A stretch of DNA of 64,000 bases from CAMASH01 sp041746635 (GCA_041746635.1 JBGTGQ010000081.1:1-64000), one strand, 5' to 3'; counted from the stretch's first letter, positions 34,576-43,838 are shown. Numbers and translations: made by a program. Notes: generated by a model from the sequence alone, not told the origin.

Positions 34576-35873
34576 TTATCGATGAGGCCGAAGAGAAGTT
34601 CGCCTTCGGAGACGACCTCGCCGTTGACGACGCACCGGCAGGCGGCCTTGCCGAGGCGTTTCTTGGCGCTGAGCATTTCGCAATGGATGAAAAGCGTGTC
34701 GCCGGGGACGACGGGCTTGCGGAACTTGATTTTGTCGGCACTCATGAAGTAGCCGATTTTGCCCGCGTTCTCGGTTTTGCGCATCATCACGATGCTGGCG
34801 ACCTGAGCCATAGCTTCCACTTGGAGCACGCCGGGCATGACGGGGTGGCCGGGGAAGTGGCCTTGGAAATACGGTTCGTTAATGGTGACGGCCTTCACGC
34901 CGACGGCGCGGACGTCCACCTCGAATTCAATGATGCGGTCCACCATGAGGAACGGATACCGATGCGGCAGGGTGCGCATGATTTCGTTAATGTCGAGGAC
35001 CCCGCCTTCCGCCGGGACGGGACTCGGAGCGATGGCGAGAAAAGCGGCCTGGCGTTTGGCCAGGAGGCGGGCGAGGTCGGTGTTCGGACCATGGCCGGGT
35101 TTGATCGCAACGATGTGTCCACGGATGCGGTGGCCGGTGAGCGAGAGGTCGCCGATGATGTCGAGAATCTTGTGGCGGACAAATTCATCGGGAAAGCGGA
35201 GCGGCTCCTTGCTCAGGACGCTGTCGCCACGTGCGACCACGGCATTTTCCAGGCTCCCGCCCTTGATGAGGCCCTTGTCCATGAGGGGCTTCACGTCCTC
35301 GTAGAAAACGAAGGTGCGGGCGGAGGAAATTTCTTTCTCGTAGAACTCCGGGGTGATCTCGGCGCTGAGGTATTGGGTGAAGCGGCCTTCGGGTCCGACC
35401 TGGGTGCAGGAGATGCGGAATTTGGGATCGGGCAGGATGGTAAGAATGGATTCCCCGGTTTGCAGCACGACGGGTTCCTGCGGTTCGATGTAGGAACGGC
35501 CCACGTTTTGTTCGACCGTCCCGGCCTGCTTGATGAGGGCGGCGAAGGCACCCGCGCTGCCGTCGAGGATGGGCGGCTCGTTGGCGTTCATCTCGATGAG
35601 GGCGTTGTCCACGCCCATGCCGGTGAGGGCGGAGAGAACGTGCTCGACGGTATGAATCTTGATGTTGCCCTCGACGATGGTGGTCGAGCGCTCTACGGTC
35701 TTGACGTTCTCGACGCGGGCTTCGACCAGAGGCTGGTCGGGCAGGTCAACGCGCTTGAATTTGAAACCATGGCCGGGCGAGGCCGGATGCAGGGTGAGGG
35801 TGACTTTTTCTCCGGTGTGGAGGGCGGTGCCTTCGAGGCTGGCGGAGGATGCGAGGGTGCGTTGTTTATCCAC
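34572..35873 (-). CDS. lpxC-fabZ: fused LpxC deacetylase / FabZ dehydratase
   Basis: A 433-residue bifunctional protein. Residues 1 to about 285 are UDP-3-O-acyl-GlcNAc deacetylase (KIHTVEHVLSALTGMGVDNA with zinc His, HKILDIIGDLSLTGH with the second zinc site). Residues about 295-433 are 3-hydroxyacyl-ACP dehydratase (LPHRYPFLMVDRI, FQGHFPGHPVMPGVLQVEAMAQ). The fusion makes the committed lipid A enzyme and an acyl-ACP dehydratase from one chain and is known from Bacteroidota and PVC-group bacteria. The start is GTG at 35873. It lies between lpxA and a cNMP-binding protein gene. Confidence 0.96.
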   Translation of the reverse strand: MDKQRTLASSASLEGTALHTGEKVTLTLHPASPGHGFKFKRVDLPDQPLVEARVENVKTVERSTTIVEGNIKIHTVEHVLSALTGMGVDNALIEMNANEPPILDGSAGAFAALIKQAGTVEQNVGRSYIEPQEPVVLQTGESILTILPDPKFRISCTQVGPEGRFTQYLSAEITPEFYEKEISSARTFVFYEDVKPLMDKGLIKGGSLENAVVARGDSVLSKEPLRFPDEFVRHKILDIIGDLSLTGHRIRGHIVAIKPGHGPNTDLARLLAKRQAAFLAIAPSPVPAEGGVLDINEIMRTLPHRYPFLMVDRIIEFEVDVRAVGVKAVTINEPYFQGHFPGHPVMPGVLQVEAMAQVASIVMMRKTENAGKIGYFMSADKIKFRKPVVPGDTLFIHCEMLSAKKRLGKAACRCVVNGEVVSEGELLFGLIDK

Positions 35874-35897
35874 GATAAAGGGCGTTGCGAATGCGGG

Positions 35898-36386
35898 TCA
35901 GGCAGGCTGGCGGCCGAGCAGAATCAAGTCCATGTATTTCTGGTTGCCGGCGCGGAGGCGGGTGACGAGACAGCGGCCAATGGCAGCAAGGAGGTGAATG
36001 GCGGCTCCGGGCTGGAGGCCGGCCAACACGCCGAGGGTCATGCGGGTGATGCAAAGCAGTTCGCAGGTCTCCACGGCCGCGACATCGGCGGAGCGGGGGC
36101 CGTCATCAACGAGCGAGACTTCACCGAAAAAATCGCCGGGCTGGAGCACGGCCAGTTCGATCTCCTTGCCGCCGCTTTTGGCCGTGACACGGGCGGAACC
36201 GCGCAGGATGACAAACATGCAATGGCCGGCCTCACCAGCGGTGATGATGGGCTGGCCGGCAGCGAAGGTGACGTTCGTGCTCTGAGCGATAAGGGTTTGT
36301 AACTCCTCGCGGCTGAGTTCGGCGAAGAGCTGGAAGTTCTTCAGCAGTTCGTCGTCGCTATGATTGTGGTGGTATGATTTTTCCAT
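35898..36386 (-). CDS. cyclic-nucleotide-binding domain protein
   Basis: A 162-residue protein made of a single cNMP-binding fold (about 15-135): LFAELSREELQTLIAQST, ILRGSARVTAKSGGKEIELAVLQPGDFFGEVSLVDDGPRSADV. The phosphate-cassette region GEVSLVDDGPRSA matches the family. No helix-turn-helix is visible at the C-terminus, so it is a sensor or structural protein rather than a Crp regulator. I choose ATG at 36386; it overlaps the end of the ABC ATPase gene by 29 bases. It precedes lpxC-fabZ in what seems to be an envelope operon. Confidence 0.82.
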   Translation of the reverse strand: MEKSYHHNHSDDELLKNFQLFAELSREELQTLIAQSTNVTFAAGQPIITAGEAGHCMFVILRGSARVTAKSGGKEIELAVLQPGDFFGEVSLVDDGPRSADVAAVETCELLCITRMTLGVLAGLQPGAAIHLLAAIGRCLVTRLRAGNQKYMDLILLGRQPA

Positions 36387-37032
36387 CGAGCATGCGGATG
36401 TGTCGGGGGGCCAGCCGGGCCAGCTCCTCGCTGTGGGTGACAATAACAAGCGTGGCAATTTTTTGGGAAGCAATCTTTAAGAGGGTTTCGGTGACGCGGG
36501 CGGCGTTGCCGCTGTCCAGATTGCCGGTGGGCTCGTCGGCGAGGAAAAATTTGGGCTGGCCGGCGAGGGCGCGGGCAATGGCGGCGCGTTGCATCTCGCC
36601 ACCGCTGAGTTGATGCGGAAAATGGTTGCGCCGTTGCGAAAGGCCGACGAGTTCGAGCGTTTCCGCCACCTGGGGGCGGGTTTTTTTCGGCGGATCGCCG
36701 CGCAGCAAGAGTGGAAGCTCGACGTTTTCCGCCACGGTCATGGCCGGGAGTAGATTGAAAAACTGGAAGACAATTCCAAGATCGTGGCGGCGATAGCGGG
36801 TGAGGGCGGCGTCGCGGGCGTGGTGTAACGGGAGGTCGCCGATCCAGATTTCGCCGGAGTCCGGTTGGTCGAGTCCGCCGAGGATGTTGAGCAGGGTGCT
36901 TTTTCCGCAGCCGCTGGGTCCGGTCACGACGGCAAATGCGCCGAAGGGGATTTCCAGGCTGACCTCGTCAAGGGCGCGGATGGCCGCCTCGCCGTGGGAG
37001 TAGAGGCGGGTGACTTTTTGCAGGCGGATCAT
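36358..37032 (-). CDS. ABC transporter ATP-binding protein, LolD/MacB type
   Basis: A 224-residue ATPase subunit. It has Walker A GPSGCGKSTLLNILGGLD, Q-loop FQFFNLLPAMTVAENVELPL, signature HQLSGGEMQRAAIARAL and Walker B FFLADEPTGNLDS, the pattern of LolD and MacB-type ATPases. No LolC/E-like or MacB membrane partner is adjacent, so the substrate is open; lipoprotein export is one possibility given the neighbouring lpx genes. I choose ATG at 37032; upstream codons (PSAIHDAQSAIS) are read from a dispersed repeat. It is probably the first gene of the operon. Confidence 0.88.
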   Translation of the reverse strand: MIRLQKVTRLYSHGEAAIRALDEVSLEIPFGAFAVVTGPSGCGKSTLLNILGGLDQPDSGEIWIGDLPLHHARDAALTRYRRHDLGIVFQFFNLLPAMTVAENVELPLLLRGDPPKKTRPQVAETLELVGLSQRRNHFPHQLSGGEMQRAAIARALAGQPKFFLADEPTGNLDSGNAARVTETLLKIASQKIATLVIVTHSEELARLAPRHIRMLDGKIIPPQS

Positions 37033-37072
37033 GGAAATTGCGGATTGCGCATCGTGGATTGCGGAAGGAGGC
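37033..37072. repeat. ATTGCGGATTGCG-type repeat before the LolD-like gene
   Basis: GAAATTGCGGATTGCGCATC followed by GTGGATTGCGGAAGG, in the gap between the LolD-like gene and the divergent RluA-type gene. It shares the ATTGCGGA unit with 27428-27463. It lies where the promoters of both genes should be. Confidence 0.6.
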
Positions 37073-37079
37073 TTAGGTC

Positions 37080-37844
37080 GTGCCATCAGCAATACGTGGC
37101 GGGGACAGGCCGAAGCAAGACGAGTTCCGGATTCTTGGAGAAACGGACGCGTTTCTCGCGGTGGACAAGCCCGCCGGTCTGCTGGTGCATCCGACCAAGC
37201 CGGACGGGCCGCGCACGCTCTGGGATGGGCTGTGCGATTTGCTGGGATACGAGCTTGCCACCGGCGGCCAGGTTTCCATCGTCAACCGGCTCGACCGCGA
37301 GACGAGCGGCGTGGTGGTGATCGCCAAAACCCTGGCGGCGGCGCGGGCGGCGGGACGGGCGATGCAACGGCGGGAATTCCACAAAGAATACCTCGCGCTG
37401 GTTTTTGGCTGGCCGGATTGGGACGAGCGCGAGGTGGATGACCCAATCATCCGCCTCGGCGAGGTCGCGCCCTCCGAACTCTGGCTGGAAAGAACCGTCC
37501 ATCCCTCCGGTTCGCCCTCCTGCACCCGCTTCCGCGTTGAACGGAGGGACGAATCCGCCGCCGGACGCTTTGCCTTGGTGCGGGCATTGCCAGTGACGGG
37601 ACGGACACACCAGATCCGCGTGCATCTCGCGCATGTGGGTTTCCCGGTGATCGGTGACAAAATTTACGCGCGGGGGCGGAAACACTATTTGAATTTTATC
37701 GCCATGGGCTGGACGCCGGCGTTGGCCGCGGCCTTGTGGCTTCCGCGTCATGCCCTGCATTGCTCGCGGATGGAATGGCAAGGCGAGGCTTGGGAGAGTC
37801 CGCTGCCTGAGGACATGAAACGGTTTCTCGGAGAGGTCGGGTAG
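37080..37844 (+). CDS. RluA-family pseudouridine synthase
   Basis: Converts uridine to pseudouridine in rRNA or tRNA. The 254-residue protein has the catalytic motif VNRLDRETSG with the essential Asp, the KPAGLLVHPTKPDGP block, and GRTHQIRVHLAHVGFPVIGDKIY. The S4 domain of RluC/D is absent, as in RluA and TruC-like members, so the exact target is not set. The GTG start at 37080 is uncertain. It is divergent from the LolD-like gene. Confidence 0.9.
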   Translation: MPSAIRGGDRPKQDEFRILGETDAFLAVDKPAGLLVHPTKPDGPRTLWDGLCDLLGYELATGGQVSIVNRLDRETSGVVVIAKTLAAARAAGRAMQRREFHKEYLALVFGWPDWDEREVDDPIIRLGEVAPSELWLERTVHPSGSPSCTRFRVERRDESAAGRFALVRALPVTGRTHQIRVHLAHVGFPVIGDKIYARGRKHYLNFIAMGWTPALAAALWLPRHALHCSRMEWQGEAWESPLPEDMKRFLGEVG

Positions 37845-37934
37845 TTCCGTTGCCGTGCGTCTCAGCGGACTGCGGTGGCTGCATTTTTACAATTTTCTGA
37901 CAACTCGTCCGAGACGATTGGAGAGAGTGGACGC

Positions 37935-39098
37935 ATGAAAAATTTCGTCGTTCTCCTCGCCTTTGCTGCGCTGGCGGCACAGCTTGGCACCGAACCGCTC
38001 GTCATCCACGAATGGGGGACGTTCACGGTTTTGCAGGATGAAAATGGCTCGGCTGTCTCCGGCATAAACACGGACGACGAACCGGTGCCGGATTTCGTTC
38101 ATCGTGCGGTAAACCTCATTCGTCCGTCTCTCCCTGCGCAGCTTATGTCCAAAGGCATTCCGGCCTGCCATCCCGACGTGATCATGCGGATGGAGACGCC
38201 GGTGGTGTATTTCTATCCGCCGGGGGGTAAAGCCGTGACTCTCGATCTTGCAGTGGAATTTACCGGCGGGTGGATGACGGAGTTCTACCCCGAGGCCGCC
38301 GTTTCCACGCCGGGAGTGGAAACGCGGCGTCTGCAACCTGAAGCCCGCGGGCGGCTCGAGTGGAAAGGCCTTTCTGTCGGCGGAAATGCGCCGGGTCCGC
38401 AAACCGATTCCCCGGTCTGGTTGGCTCCGCGCGAGGTTGATGCCGCCTCGGTTACGACCTCGAACGGAGAAACCGAGCGTTATCTCTTTTACCGGGGCGT
38501 GGCGAATCTGGAAGTGCCGCTGCGCGTGGTGCGCGAAGGACCAGATCTGCGAATCGAAGGACCGACTGCCGCGACGAGGGCCTGGCTCGTGGACGTGCGA
38601 CCGGGAGGAATGGGCGCGTTCCGCGAAGTAAAAGACGCGCGGACTGCGGCGGAATTCTCTCCATCCGATTACGGGCGCGAAAACATCGGGCATTTGCGCA
38701 CGCAAATGCGGACCTCCCTCATCGCAGAGGGCCTCTTTCCCCGCGAGGCCGACGCCATGCTCGCGACGTGGGACAGATCGTATTTCCGAAACCCCGGCCT
38801 GAGATTTTTTTACCTCGTGCCGCCGGCCTGGACCGATGCGCATTTACCGATGCAGGTTTCGGTCCCCGCGCAACTTACGCGGGTCATGGTGGGCCGCATC
38901 GAAATTGTCACGCCGTACCAACGCCACTTGCTCGATCTCCTGGCGACGGGCACAGCGCCGATCAATCCGGCCGATCCTCCCGCGGCCTATTATCTGCTTG
39001 GGCGTTTTGCCGATGCGCTCGTGCTCAACGAACTCCGCCACCGCCCGAACGATCGCTTGCGGGACTTCGCCGGGGCGTTGGGACTGGGTCTGCCCTGA
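37935..39098 (+). CDS. secreted protein of unknown function
   Basis: A 387-residue protein beginning at ATG 37935 with a signal peptide (MKNFVVLLAFAALAAQLGTE). The mature part opens with LVIHEWGTFTVLQDENG, a motif I associate with uncharacterised secreted proteins of Acidobacteriota and Planctomycetota. It is strand-rich through residue 230, then helical, with a Trp/Tyr-rich region near LRFFYLVPPAWTDA. No catalytic motif is recognised. It ends two bases before the stop of the convergent amidase gene. Confidence 0.7.
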   Translation: MKNFVVLLAFAALAAQLGTEPLVIHEWGTFTVLQDENGSAVSGINTDDEPVPDFVHRAVNLIRPSLPAQLMSKGIPACHPDVIMRMETPVVYFYPPGGKAVTLDLAVEFTGGWMTEFYPEAAVSTPGVETRRLQPEARGRLEWKGLSVGGNAPGPQTDSPVWLAPREVDAASVTTSNGETERYLFYRGVANLEVPLRVVREGPDLRIEGPTAATRAWLVDVRPGGMGAFREVKDARTAAEFSPSDYGRENIGHLRTQMRTSLIAEGLFPREADAMLATWDRSYFRNPGLRFFYLVPPAWTDAHLPMQVSVPAQLTRVMVGRIEIVTPYQRHLLDLLATGTAPINPADPPAAYYLLGRFADALVLNELRHRPNDRLRDFAGALGLGLP

Positions 39099-39100
39099 TG

Positions 39101-39763
39101 TTAAAATCCGCCGCCGCTCTTACGTTCCGCGATGATTCCGGCGGCCACGCGTTCGGCCAGCCGCTGGCGATAGAGCCAACTTTGGGCGTAGCGGTTGTCC
39201 TGCGGATTGGAGAGGAAACCCAGTTCGCAGAGCACGGCCGGTCGGCGGTTATTGCGCAGCACGTAGAAGTTGCTGCGTTTGACTCCCCGGTTCACGGTGG
39301 GATAGGCCCGCAGCGTCTCGCGCAAGATGTTGGAGGCCAGACGGCGCGAGCGCGATCCATGATAGTAGATTTCGATGCCGCGCGCGGCCGTGCGGCGCGA
39401 CCAATTGTAGTGGATGCTGACAAAAATCGCGCCCCCCGTGCGATTGGGGACGGCCGTGCGTCCGCCCAGCGGGATAAAGACATCGCTCTTGCGTGTTTCG
39501 ATCACGTGAAATCCCTTGCCCCGGAGGATGCGGGCCAGTCTTTGTGCCGTGTCCAACGCGAGCAGCTTCTCCGGCGTGCCCGATACGGCCTTCGCTCCGC
39601 GATCATATCCGCCATGTCCGGCATCGACCACGACCGTATGGAAATTTCCCGCTCCCGCGTCGAACGACTCGCAGGCCGGCAGAAAAAGGCATAGGACAGC
39701 CGCAAAACTAAAGCGAGCAGCGCGCAAAGCGGTGGCGAGCCGGCGGTCATGTGCTTTCCTCAT
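39101..39763 (-). CDS. N-acetylmuramoyl-L-alanine amidase (amidase_3)
   Basis: Cleaves the bond between MurNAc and the stem peptide in peptidoglycan. The 220-residue protein has the zinc-binding set: VVDAGHGGYDRGA (His), Glu further on, SIHYNW (His) and the ELGFLSNPQDN block with the catalytic Glu. An N-terminal LCLFLPAC reads like a lipobox (Cys near residue 30), so it may be a periplasmic lipoprotein. No AMIN targeting domain is seen. It is a compact AmiC-like enzyme standing alone. Confidence 0.9.
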   Translation of the reverse strand: MRKAHDRRLATALRAARFSFAAVLCLFLPACESFDAGAGNFHTVVVDAGHGGYDRGAKAVSGTPEKLLALDTAQRLARILRGKGFHVIETRKSDVFIPLGGRTAVPNRTGGAIFVSIHYNWSRRTAARGIEIYYHGSRSRRLASNILRETLRAYPTVNRGVKRSNFYVLRNNRRPAVLCELGFLSNPQDNRYAQSWLYRQRLAERVAAGIIAERKSGGGF

Positions 39764-39883
39764 TCGAAATCCCTTCCGGGCAGACTCTGGCCTGATCGAA
39801 CCGTGCGCAAGCTAAAGAACTCCGCCTTCCCATGAACAATTTAGTCTCGCCTTGCGCGTTTTCCCGCGCGAGAGGTGAATCCC

Positions 39884-40639
39884 ATGCTGGCCAAACGCAT
39901 CATTCCCTGCCTCGACGTGACCGACGGACGCGTGGTCAAAGGCACAAAATTCCTCAACCTCCGCGACGCCGGTGATCCGGTGGAATGCGCCAAAGCTTAC
40001 GACGTTCAGGGGGCCGACGAGCTTGTCTTTCTCGACATCACCGCCTCCAGCGACGGTCGCGCGACCATGGTTGATGTGGTCGCCCGCACCGCCGAACAAT
40101 GTTTCATGCCCCTCACCGTCGGCGGCGGCATCCGCACGGTGGAGGATTTCCGCACCATGCTGCTGGCCGGGGCCGACAAGGTGAGCGTGAACACCGCCGC
40201 GATCAACAATCGCGCCCTCATCACCCAGGCGGCCCGGGCTTTCGGCTCCCAATGCGTCGTGGTGGCCATTGATGCCAAACGCGACGGTTCCGACTGGCGC
40301 GTTTACACTCATGGCGGACGCCAGCCCACCGACCTCGACGCTGTCGCTTGGGCCGCCGAGGTCGCGCGTCTCGGCGCGGGTGAGATCCTTCTCACCAGCA
40401 TGGACGCGGACGGCACCTGCGACGGTTATGATATCGCGCTGACCGCCGCCGTCAGTAGCACGGTGTCCATTCCTGTCATCGCCAGCGGCGGGGCGGGGGA
40501 CCTCAGCCATCTTGCCGATGTGCTTGATCAGGGAAAAGCCGATGCTGTGCTGGCCGCCAGTATTTTCCATTTCGGGACCTACCGCATCAGCGAGGCCAAA
40601 GAATACCTCGCCGCACGGGGCGTGCCGGTGCGGCTTTAG
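39884..40639 (+). CDS. hisF: imidazole glycerol phosphate synthase cyclase subunit
   Basis: Cyclase of histidine synthesis that forms IGP and AICAR from PRFAR with ammonia from HisH. The 251-residue TIM barrel opens MLAKRIIPCLDVTDGRVVKG with catalytic Asp11, and shows TVGGGIRTVEDFRTMLLAGADKVSVNTAA and GEILLTSMDADGT with the second Asp. The start is ATG at 39884; GAGAGGTG just before it is a fair ribosome site, and an in-frame GTG at 39875 would add three residues. No other his genes are nearby. Confidence 0.97.
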   Translation: MLAKRIIPCLDVTDGRVVKGTKFLNLRDAGDPVECAKAYDVQGADELVFLDITASSDGRATMVDVVARTAEQCFMPLTVGGGIRTVEDFRTMLLAGADKVSVNTAAINNRALITQAARAFGSQCVVVAIDAKRDGSDWRVYTHGGRQPTDLDAVAWAAEVARLGAGEILLTSMDADGTCDGYDIALTAAVSSTVSIPVIASGGAGDLSHLADVLDQGKADAVLAASIFHFGTYRISEAKEYLAARGVPVRL

Positions 40640-40747
40640 GGGAAGCACCGTGATCCTGTCCGGCGTGGCTCCGCCTGAGTTTATGAGACCCGAAGAAAAT
40701 TCCGATGAACATTGCAGCCGCCGGGGCGTTTGTTTTCATTGGGCTCG

Positions 40748-42331
40748 ATGAATTTTCGATGGGCCATACTCCTCGTCCTGCTGGGCTTGGCTGGCTGCGA
40801 TCCTGCACCGAAGCGCGCTGATCTCGTTTTCATCAATGGCGCGGAGCCAGAATCGCTCGACCCCGCCGTCATCACCGGCCAACCCGAAGGCCGCCTGGTC
40901 AACGCCCTCTTCGAGGGGCTCACCACCTTCGATGCCGCCGGCAAGCCTGGTCCCGGCATGGCGGAGAGCTGGACCATTTCCGACGACAAGAAAGTTTATA
41001 CCTTCACTCTCCGTCCCGGGGCCAAGTGGAGCGATGGCCGTCCGCTCACCGCGCAAGATTTTGTCGTATCGTGGCAGCGAACCCTGCTGCCCGAGACCGC
41101 CGCCAGCTACAACTACCAGCTTTTTTACGTCAAAAATGCCGCTCCTTTCGCCGAGGGAAAACTCACCGACTTTTCCCAAGTCGGTGTGAGGGCGCTCGAC
41201 GACCACACCCTCGAAGTTACTTTGGAAAATCCCACGCCGTTCTTCCTCGACCTGTGTGCCACGCCGCCTCTCGCGCCCGTCCCCATCGAAACGATCAACA
41301 GACTCGGCGACGACTGGATCAAACCCGGCCGCCTGGTCAACAACGGCGCCTACCTCCTCGACGACTGGCGCATCAACGACAAAATTCGCCTGCGCAAAAA
41401 CGCGAACTACTGGAACGCCAAAAACGTCGCCCTAGAAACCATTGAAGTCCTCCCCATCAGCAAAGCCAACGTCGCGTTCAATTTCTACGAAAGCGGCCTG
41501 GCTGATCTCACCATGGATAAGGGCCTCGCCCCGCCTGCCCTCCTTGACGAGATTCGCAAACGTCCCGACTTCCACGCCGCCCCCTTCCTCGGCATCTATT
41601 TCCTGCGCTTCAACTGCGCCAAGCCTCCCTTCGATGATCCCCGCGTGCGCGCCGCCCTTTCCCTCGCCATAAAAAAAGACATCCTCACCGAAAAAATCAC
41701 CCGCGCTGGCGAAGTCCCCGCCACCAGCTTCGTCCCGCCTGGTATCGAAGGCTACGTCCCGCCCGAGGCCCTCGCTTTCGATCCCGAAAAAGCGCGCCAA
41801 CTCCTCGCGGAAGCCGGTTTTCCCGCAGGTAAGGGCTTCCCCTTTGTCACCTATCTCTACAGCGAAGGCGAACTTAACGAGGCCATCGCTGTCGAACTCC
41901 AAAGCATGTGGCAGGAACACCTCGGCGTGGAAATCAACCTCGCCCGCCAGGAGTGGAAAGTTTACCTGAACTCCCTCTCCAGTCTCGACTACGGCATCGC
42001 CCGCTCAAGTTGGGTGGGCGACTACCCCGACCCAAACACCTTCCTCGACATGTTCATCACGGGCGGCGGTAACAACCGCACCGGCTGGAGCGATCCCGCC
42101 TACGACAGCCTCATCGCCCGGGCCACCGCCGAGGCTGATCCCGCCAGGCGCTTTGAGATCCTTCGCCAGGCCGAAGACATTCTCGTAAAGACCCAGACCC
42201 CCATTTGCCCGATTTTTTATTACGTCGGCATCCAACTTTTCGACGCCACCAAGCTCGGCGGCATCCAGCCCAACGTCCTCGACGAACATCCTCTCAAGGC
42301 CATGTTTCGCAAGGATCGCAAGACTCCCTGA
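40748..42331 (+). CDS. peptide ABC transporter substrate-binding lipoprotein (SBP family 5)
   Basis: A 527-residue OppA/MppA-like binding protein. It begins MNFRWAILLVLLGLAGC, with lipobox Cys17, so it is a periplasmic lipoprotein. Family blocks are visible: LVFINGAEPESLDPAVITG, YTFTLRPGAKWSDGRPLTAQDFVVSW, FLRFNCAKPPFDDPRVRAALSLAI and SSWVGDYPDPNTFLDMF. Oligopeptides, perhaps murein peptides, are the likely ligand. No oppBCDF genes follow, so the permease must be elsewhere. The start is ATG at 40748; the frame opens earlier but the signal peptide begins here. Confidence 0.92.
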   Translation: MNFRWAILLVLLGLAGCDPAPKRADLVFINGAEPESLDPAVITGQPEGRLVNALFEGLTTFDAAGKPGPGMAESWTISDDKKVYTFTLRPGAKWSDGRPLTAQDFVVSWQRTLLPETAASYNYQLFYVKNAAPFAEGKLTDFSQVGVRALDDHTLEVTLENPTPFFLDLCATPPLAPVPIETINRLGDDWIKPGRLVNNGAYLLDDWRINDKIRLRKNANYWNAKNVALETIEVLPISKANVAFNFYESGLADLTMDKGLAPPALLDEIRKRPDFHAAPFLGIYFLRFNCAKPPFDDPRVRAALSLAIKKDILTEKITRAGEVPATSFVPPGIEGYVPPEALAFDPEKARQLLAEAGFPAGKGFPFVTYLYSEGELNEAIAVELQSMWQEHLGVEINLARQEWKVYLNSLSSLDYGIARSSWVGDYPDPNTFLDMFITGGGNNRTGWSDPAYDSLIARATAEADPARRFEILRQAEDILVKTQTPICPIFYYVGIQLFDATKLGGIQPNVLDEHPLKAMFRKDRKTP

Positions 42332-42389
42332 TTGAACTTACCCTCAGCGAAAATGGCGGGTAGGAGTAATTGAGGCGCAGACATTCGAC

Positions 42390-43838
42390 TTACTTGGCCT
42401 CAGCTGCACTTTCCCGCGGCCAGACGATATCCTTTCCTTCGAGGAAGCCGCGCCGTTTGGAGGCCTTGGTGGGGTCGCCTCCGTCGTCGGTGCCGTCGGG
42501 TCCGATGGCGTAGAGCAAATAGCCACCGGACTTCAAACGCTGGTAACGCAGGGGACTGCCGTCGAAGGGGTCGGAGGGCACGGCTTGAAGGAAAGCCGGG
42601 ATGAGTTCTGCCAAAGTGTCCGGATAGTTCGAATGAACAAGATGGTAACGCTGCAAAGCGAGGACGGTCACAGTGAGGTGGGCCATGGCTTGAGTCGAAA
42701 TGATGCGACCTGCGCTGGTTTCCACCGTGGGAAGCACCATGCGGCTGAACAGGCGCTCGATGCCCGCCGTTTCGAGTTGGGTTTGCAGCGTTTTGCCGGC
42801 CGCCAAAACGGGCGACCACGGACCGGCGGATGCGTCGACTGGAGCAAGATCAATCAGGGTTTGGTAGTTTTCGATGAACTGCTTTTCGTCGGCGTGACGG
42901 TAAATGGTGGCCCAGAGGAAGAAGGAGCCCATGCCGAGAAGATCATCCCAGGATTTTGGCAGGGAAGACAGGGAGGGTGCCACACTCATGGAGGAAACGC
43001 CCGACATGATCGAATAGCTGGGGCTTTGAAAAAAGGGCATCGCCATGGCGCGCTCCATCCGCCAAATGGGAACAAGCGAGGTGGTGATGCGGATTTCTGC
43101 CCAAGCTCCCTCTAAGATTTCGAGCTCCTTCTCGGTGACCATGGAGGTTTGCAGCCATTCCCATGTCAGGTTTTGAGCCATCCCGAGAAGGCTGGCGGTG
43201 ACGAGGCTGCTGATGAGAATCGGTTGCTTCTGGGTCATTCCCGCCAGCCGGAGGATGGCCCGGATATTCTCGACCGCTGCCGGGCCGTTGTTTTCACGCA
43301 GAAAAAAGATGGCCTCCTGTCCGAGAAACTGACCGGCTTTAAGGGCCTCCGTCCCACCGGCCATTCCCATGGTGAACCCTTTGCTGTAGTCGGGATGGAT
43401 CTCCAGAACGGGCGATCGGCTTGCCTCCCGAATGTCGGCGAGCAAGGGGGCCAGCGGTTGAAATTTTTCCCGCACCTCCTCCCAGGAAACTGGTTTGCTG
43501 GAAACGATCGCCTGTTCTTCGCGATGTTTGACCGCATTCAACCCGGGCGATTTTTCCTCCATGGATTGCACGAGTTGAATTTGATCCGCCCGGATTTTTG
43601 CACCCAACTCGTTGGCAAGAGCGACGAGTTTCTTCGCGCCGTTGCCTTCCAACGGAGCGGGAGGTGGAATGAGCGCGGAAATGTCGAAGGGTTCGCCCCG
43701 GCTTTCCAGCGAGGCGCGATATTCCTCCAGTTGCCGGCGGGAATGGCCGACCGTCAGGGCGGTGAGTCCGATGGCGGCGAGGAGGAGAAAAAACACCCAT
43801 CCAGCCAGCCAGAGCAGGATGCGGTTGGTTTTGTTCAT
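42390..43838 (-). CDS. membrane-anchored hypothetical protein with pseudopilin-like C-terminal tail
   Basis: A 482-residue protein starting at ATG 43838, which overlaps the stop of the NRPS-shaped gene (ATGA). Residues 7-30 form a TM anchor (LLWLAGWVFFLLLAAIGLTAL); the rest, mostly helical, should lie in the periplasm. The C-terminus (YPDTLAELIPAFLQAVPSDP then YLLYAIGPDGTDDGG) matches the tails of many uncharacterised Planctomycetota/Verrucomicrobiota proteins and resembles the calcium-binding end of type II pseudopilins. I do not recognise a catalytic site. The coupling to the upstream gene suggests the two products act together. Confidence 0.72.
   Translation of the reverse strand: MNKTNRILLWLAGWVFFLLLAAIGLTALTVGHSRRQLEEYRASLESRGEPFDISALIPPPAPLEGNGAKKLVALANELGAKIRADQIQLVQSMEEKSPGLNAVKHREEQAIVSSKPVSWEEVREKFQPLAPLLADIREASRSPVLEIHPDYSKGFTMGMAGGTEALKAGQFLGQEAIFFLRENNGPAAVENIRAILRLAGMTQKQPILISSLVTASLLGMAQNLTWEWLQTSMVTEKELEILEGAWAEIRITTSLVPIWRMERAMAMPFFQSPSYSIMSGVSSMSVAPSLSSLPKSWDDLLGMGSFFLWATIYRHADEKQFIENYQTLIDLAPVDASAGPWSPVLAAGKTLQTQLETAGIERLFSRMVLPTVETSAGRIISTQAMAHLTVTVLALQRYHLVHSNYPDTLAELIPAFLQAVPSDPFDGSPLRYQRLKSGGYLLYAIGPDGTDDGGDPTKASKRRGFLEGKDIVWPRESAAEAK

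Noticed and set aside
34572..35873. Frameshift artefact joining lpxC and fabZ
   Set aside because: The frame is continuous and both domains are complete; the fusion is a known natural form in Bacteroidota and PVC bacteria.
34683..36302. 539-residue open frame on the plus strand
   Set aside because: Antisense to lpxC-fabZ and the cNMP-binding gene; low-complexity Gly/Val/Asp-rich translation.
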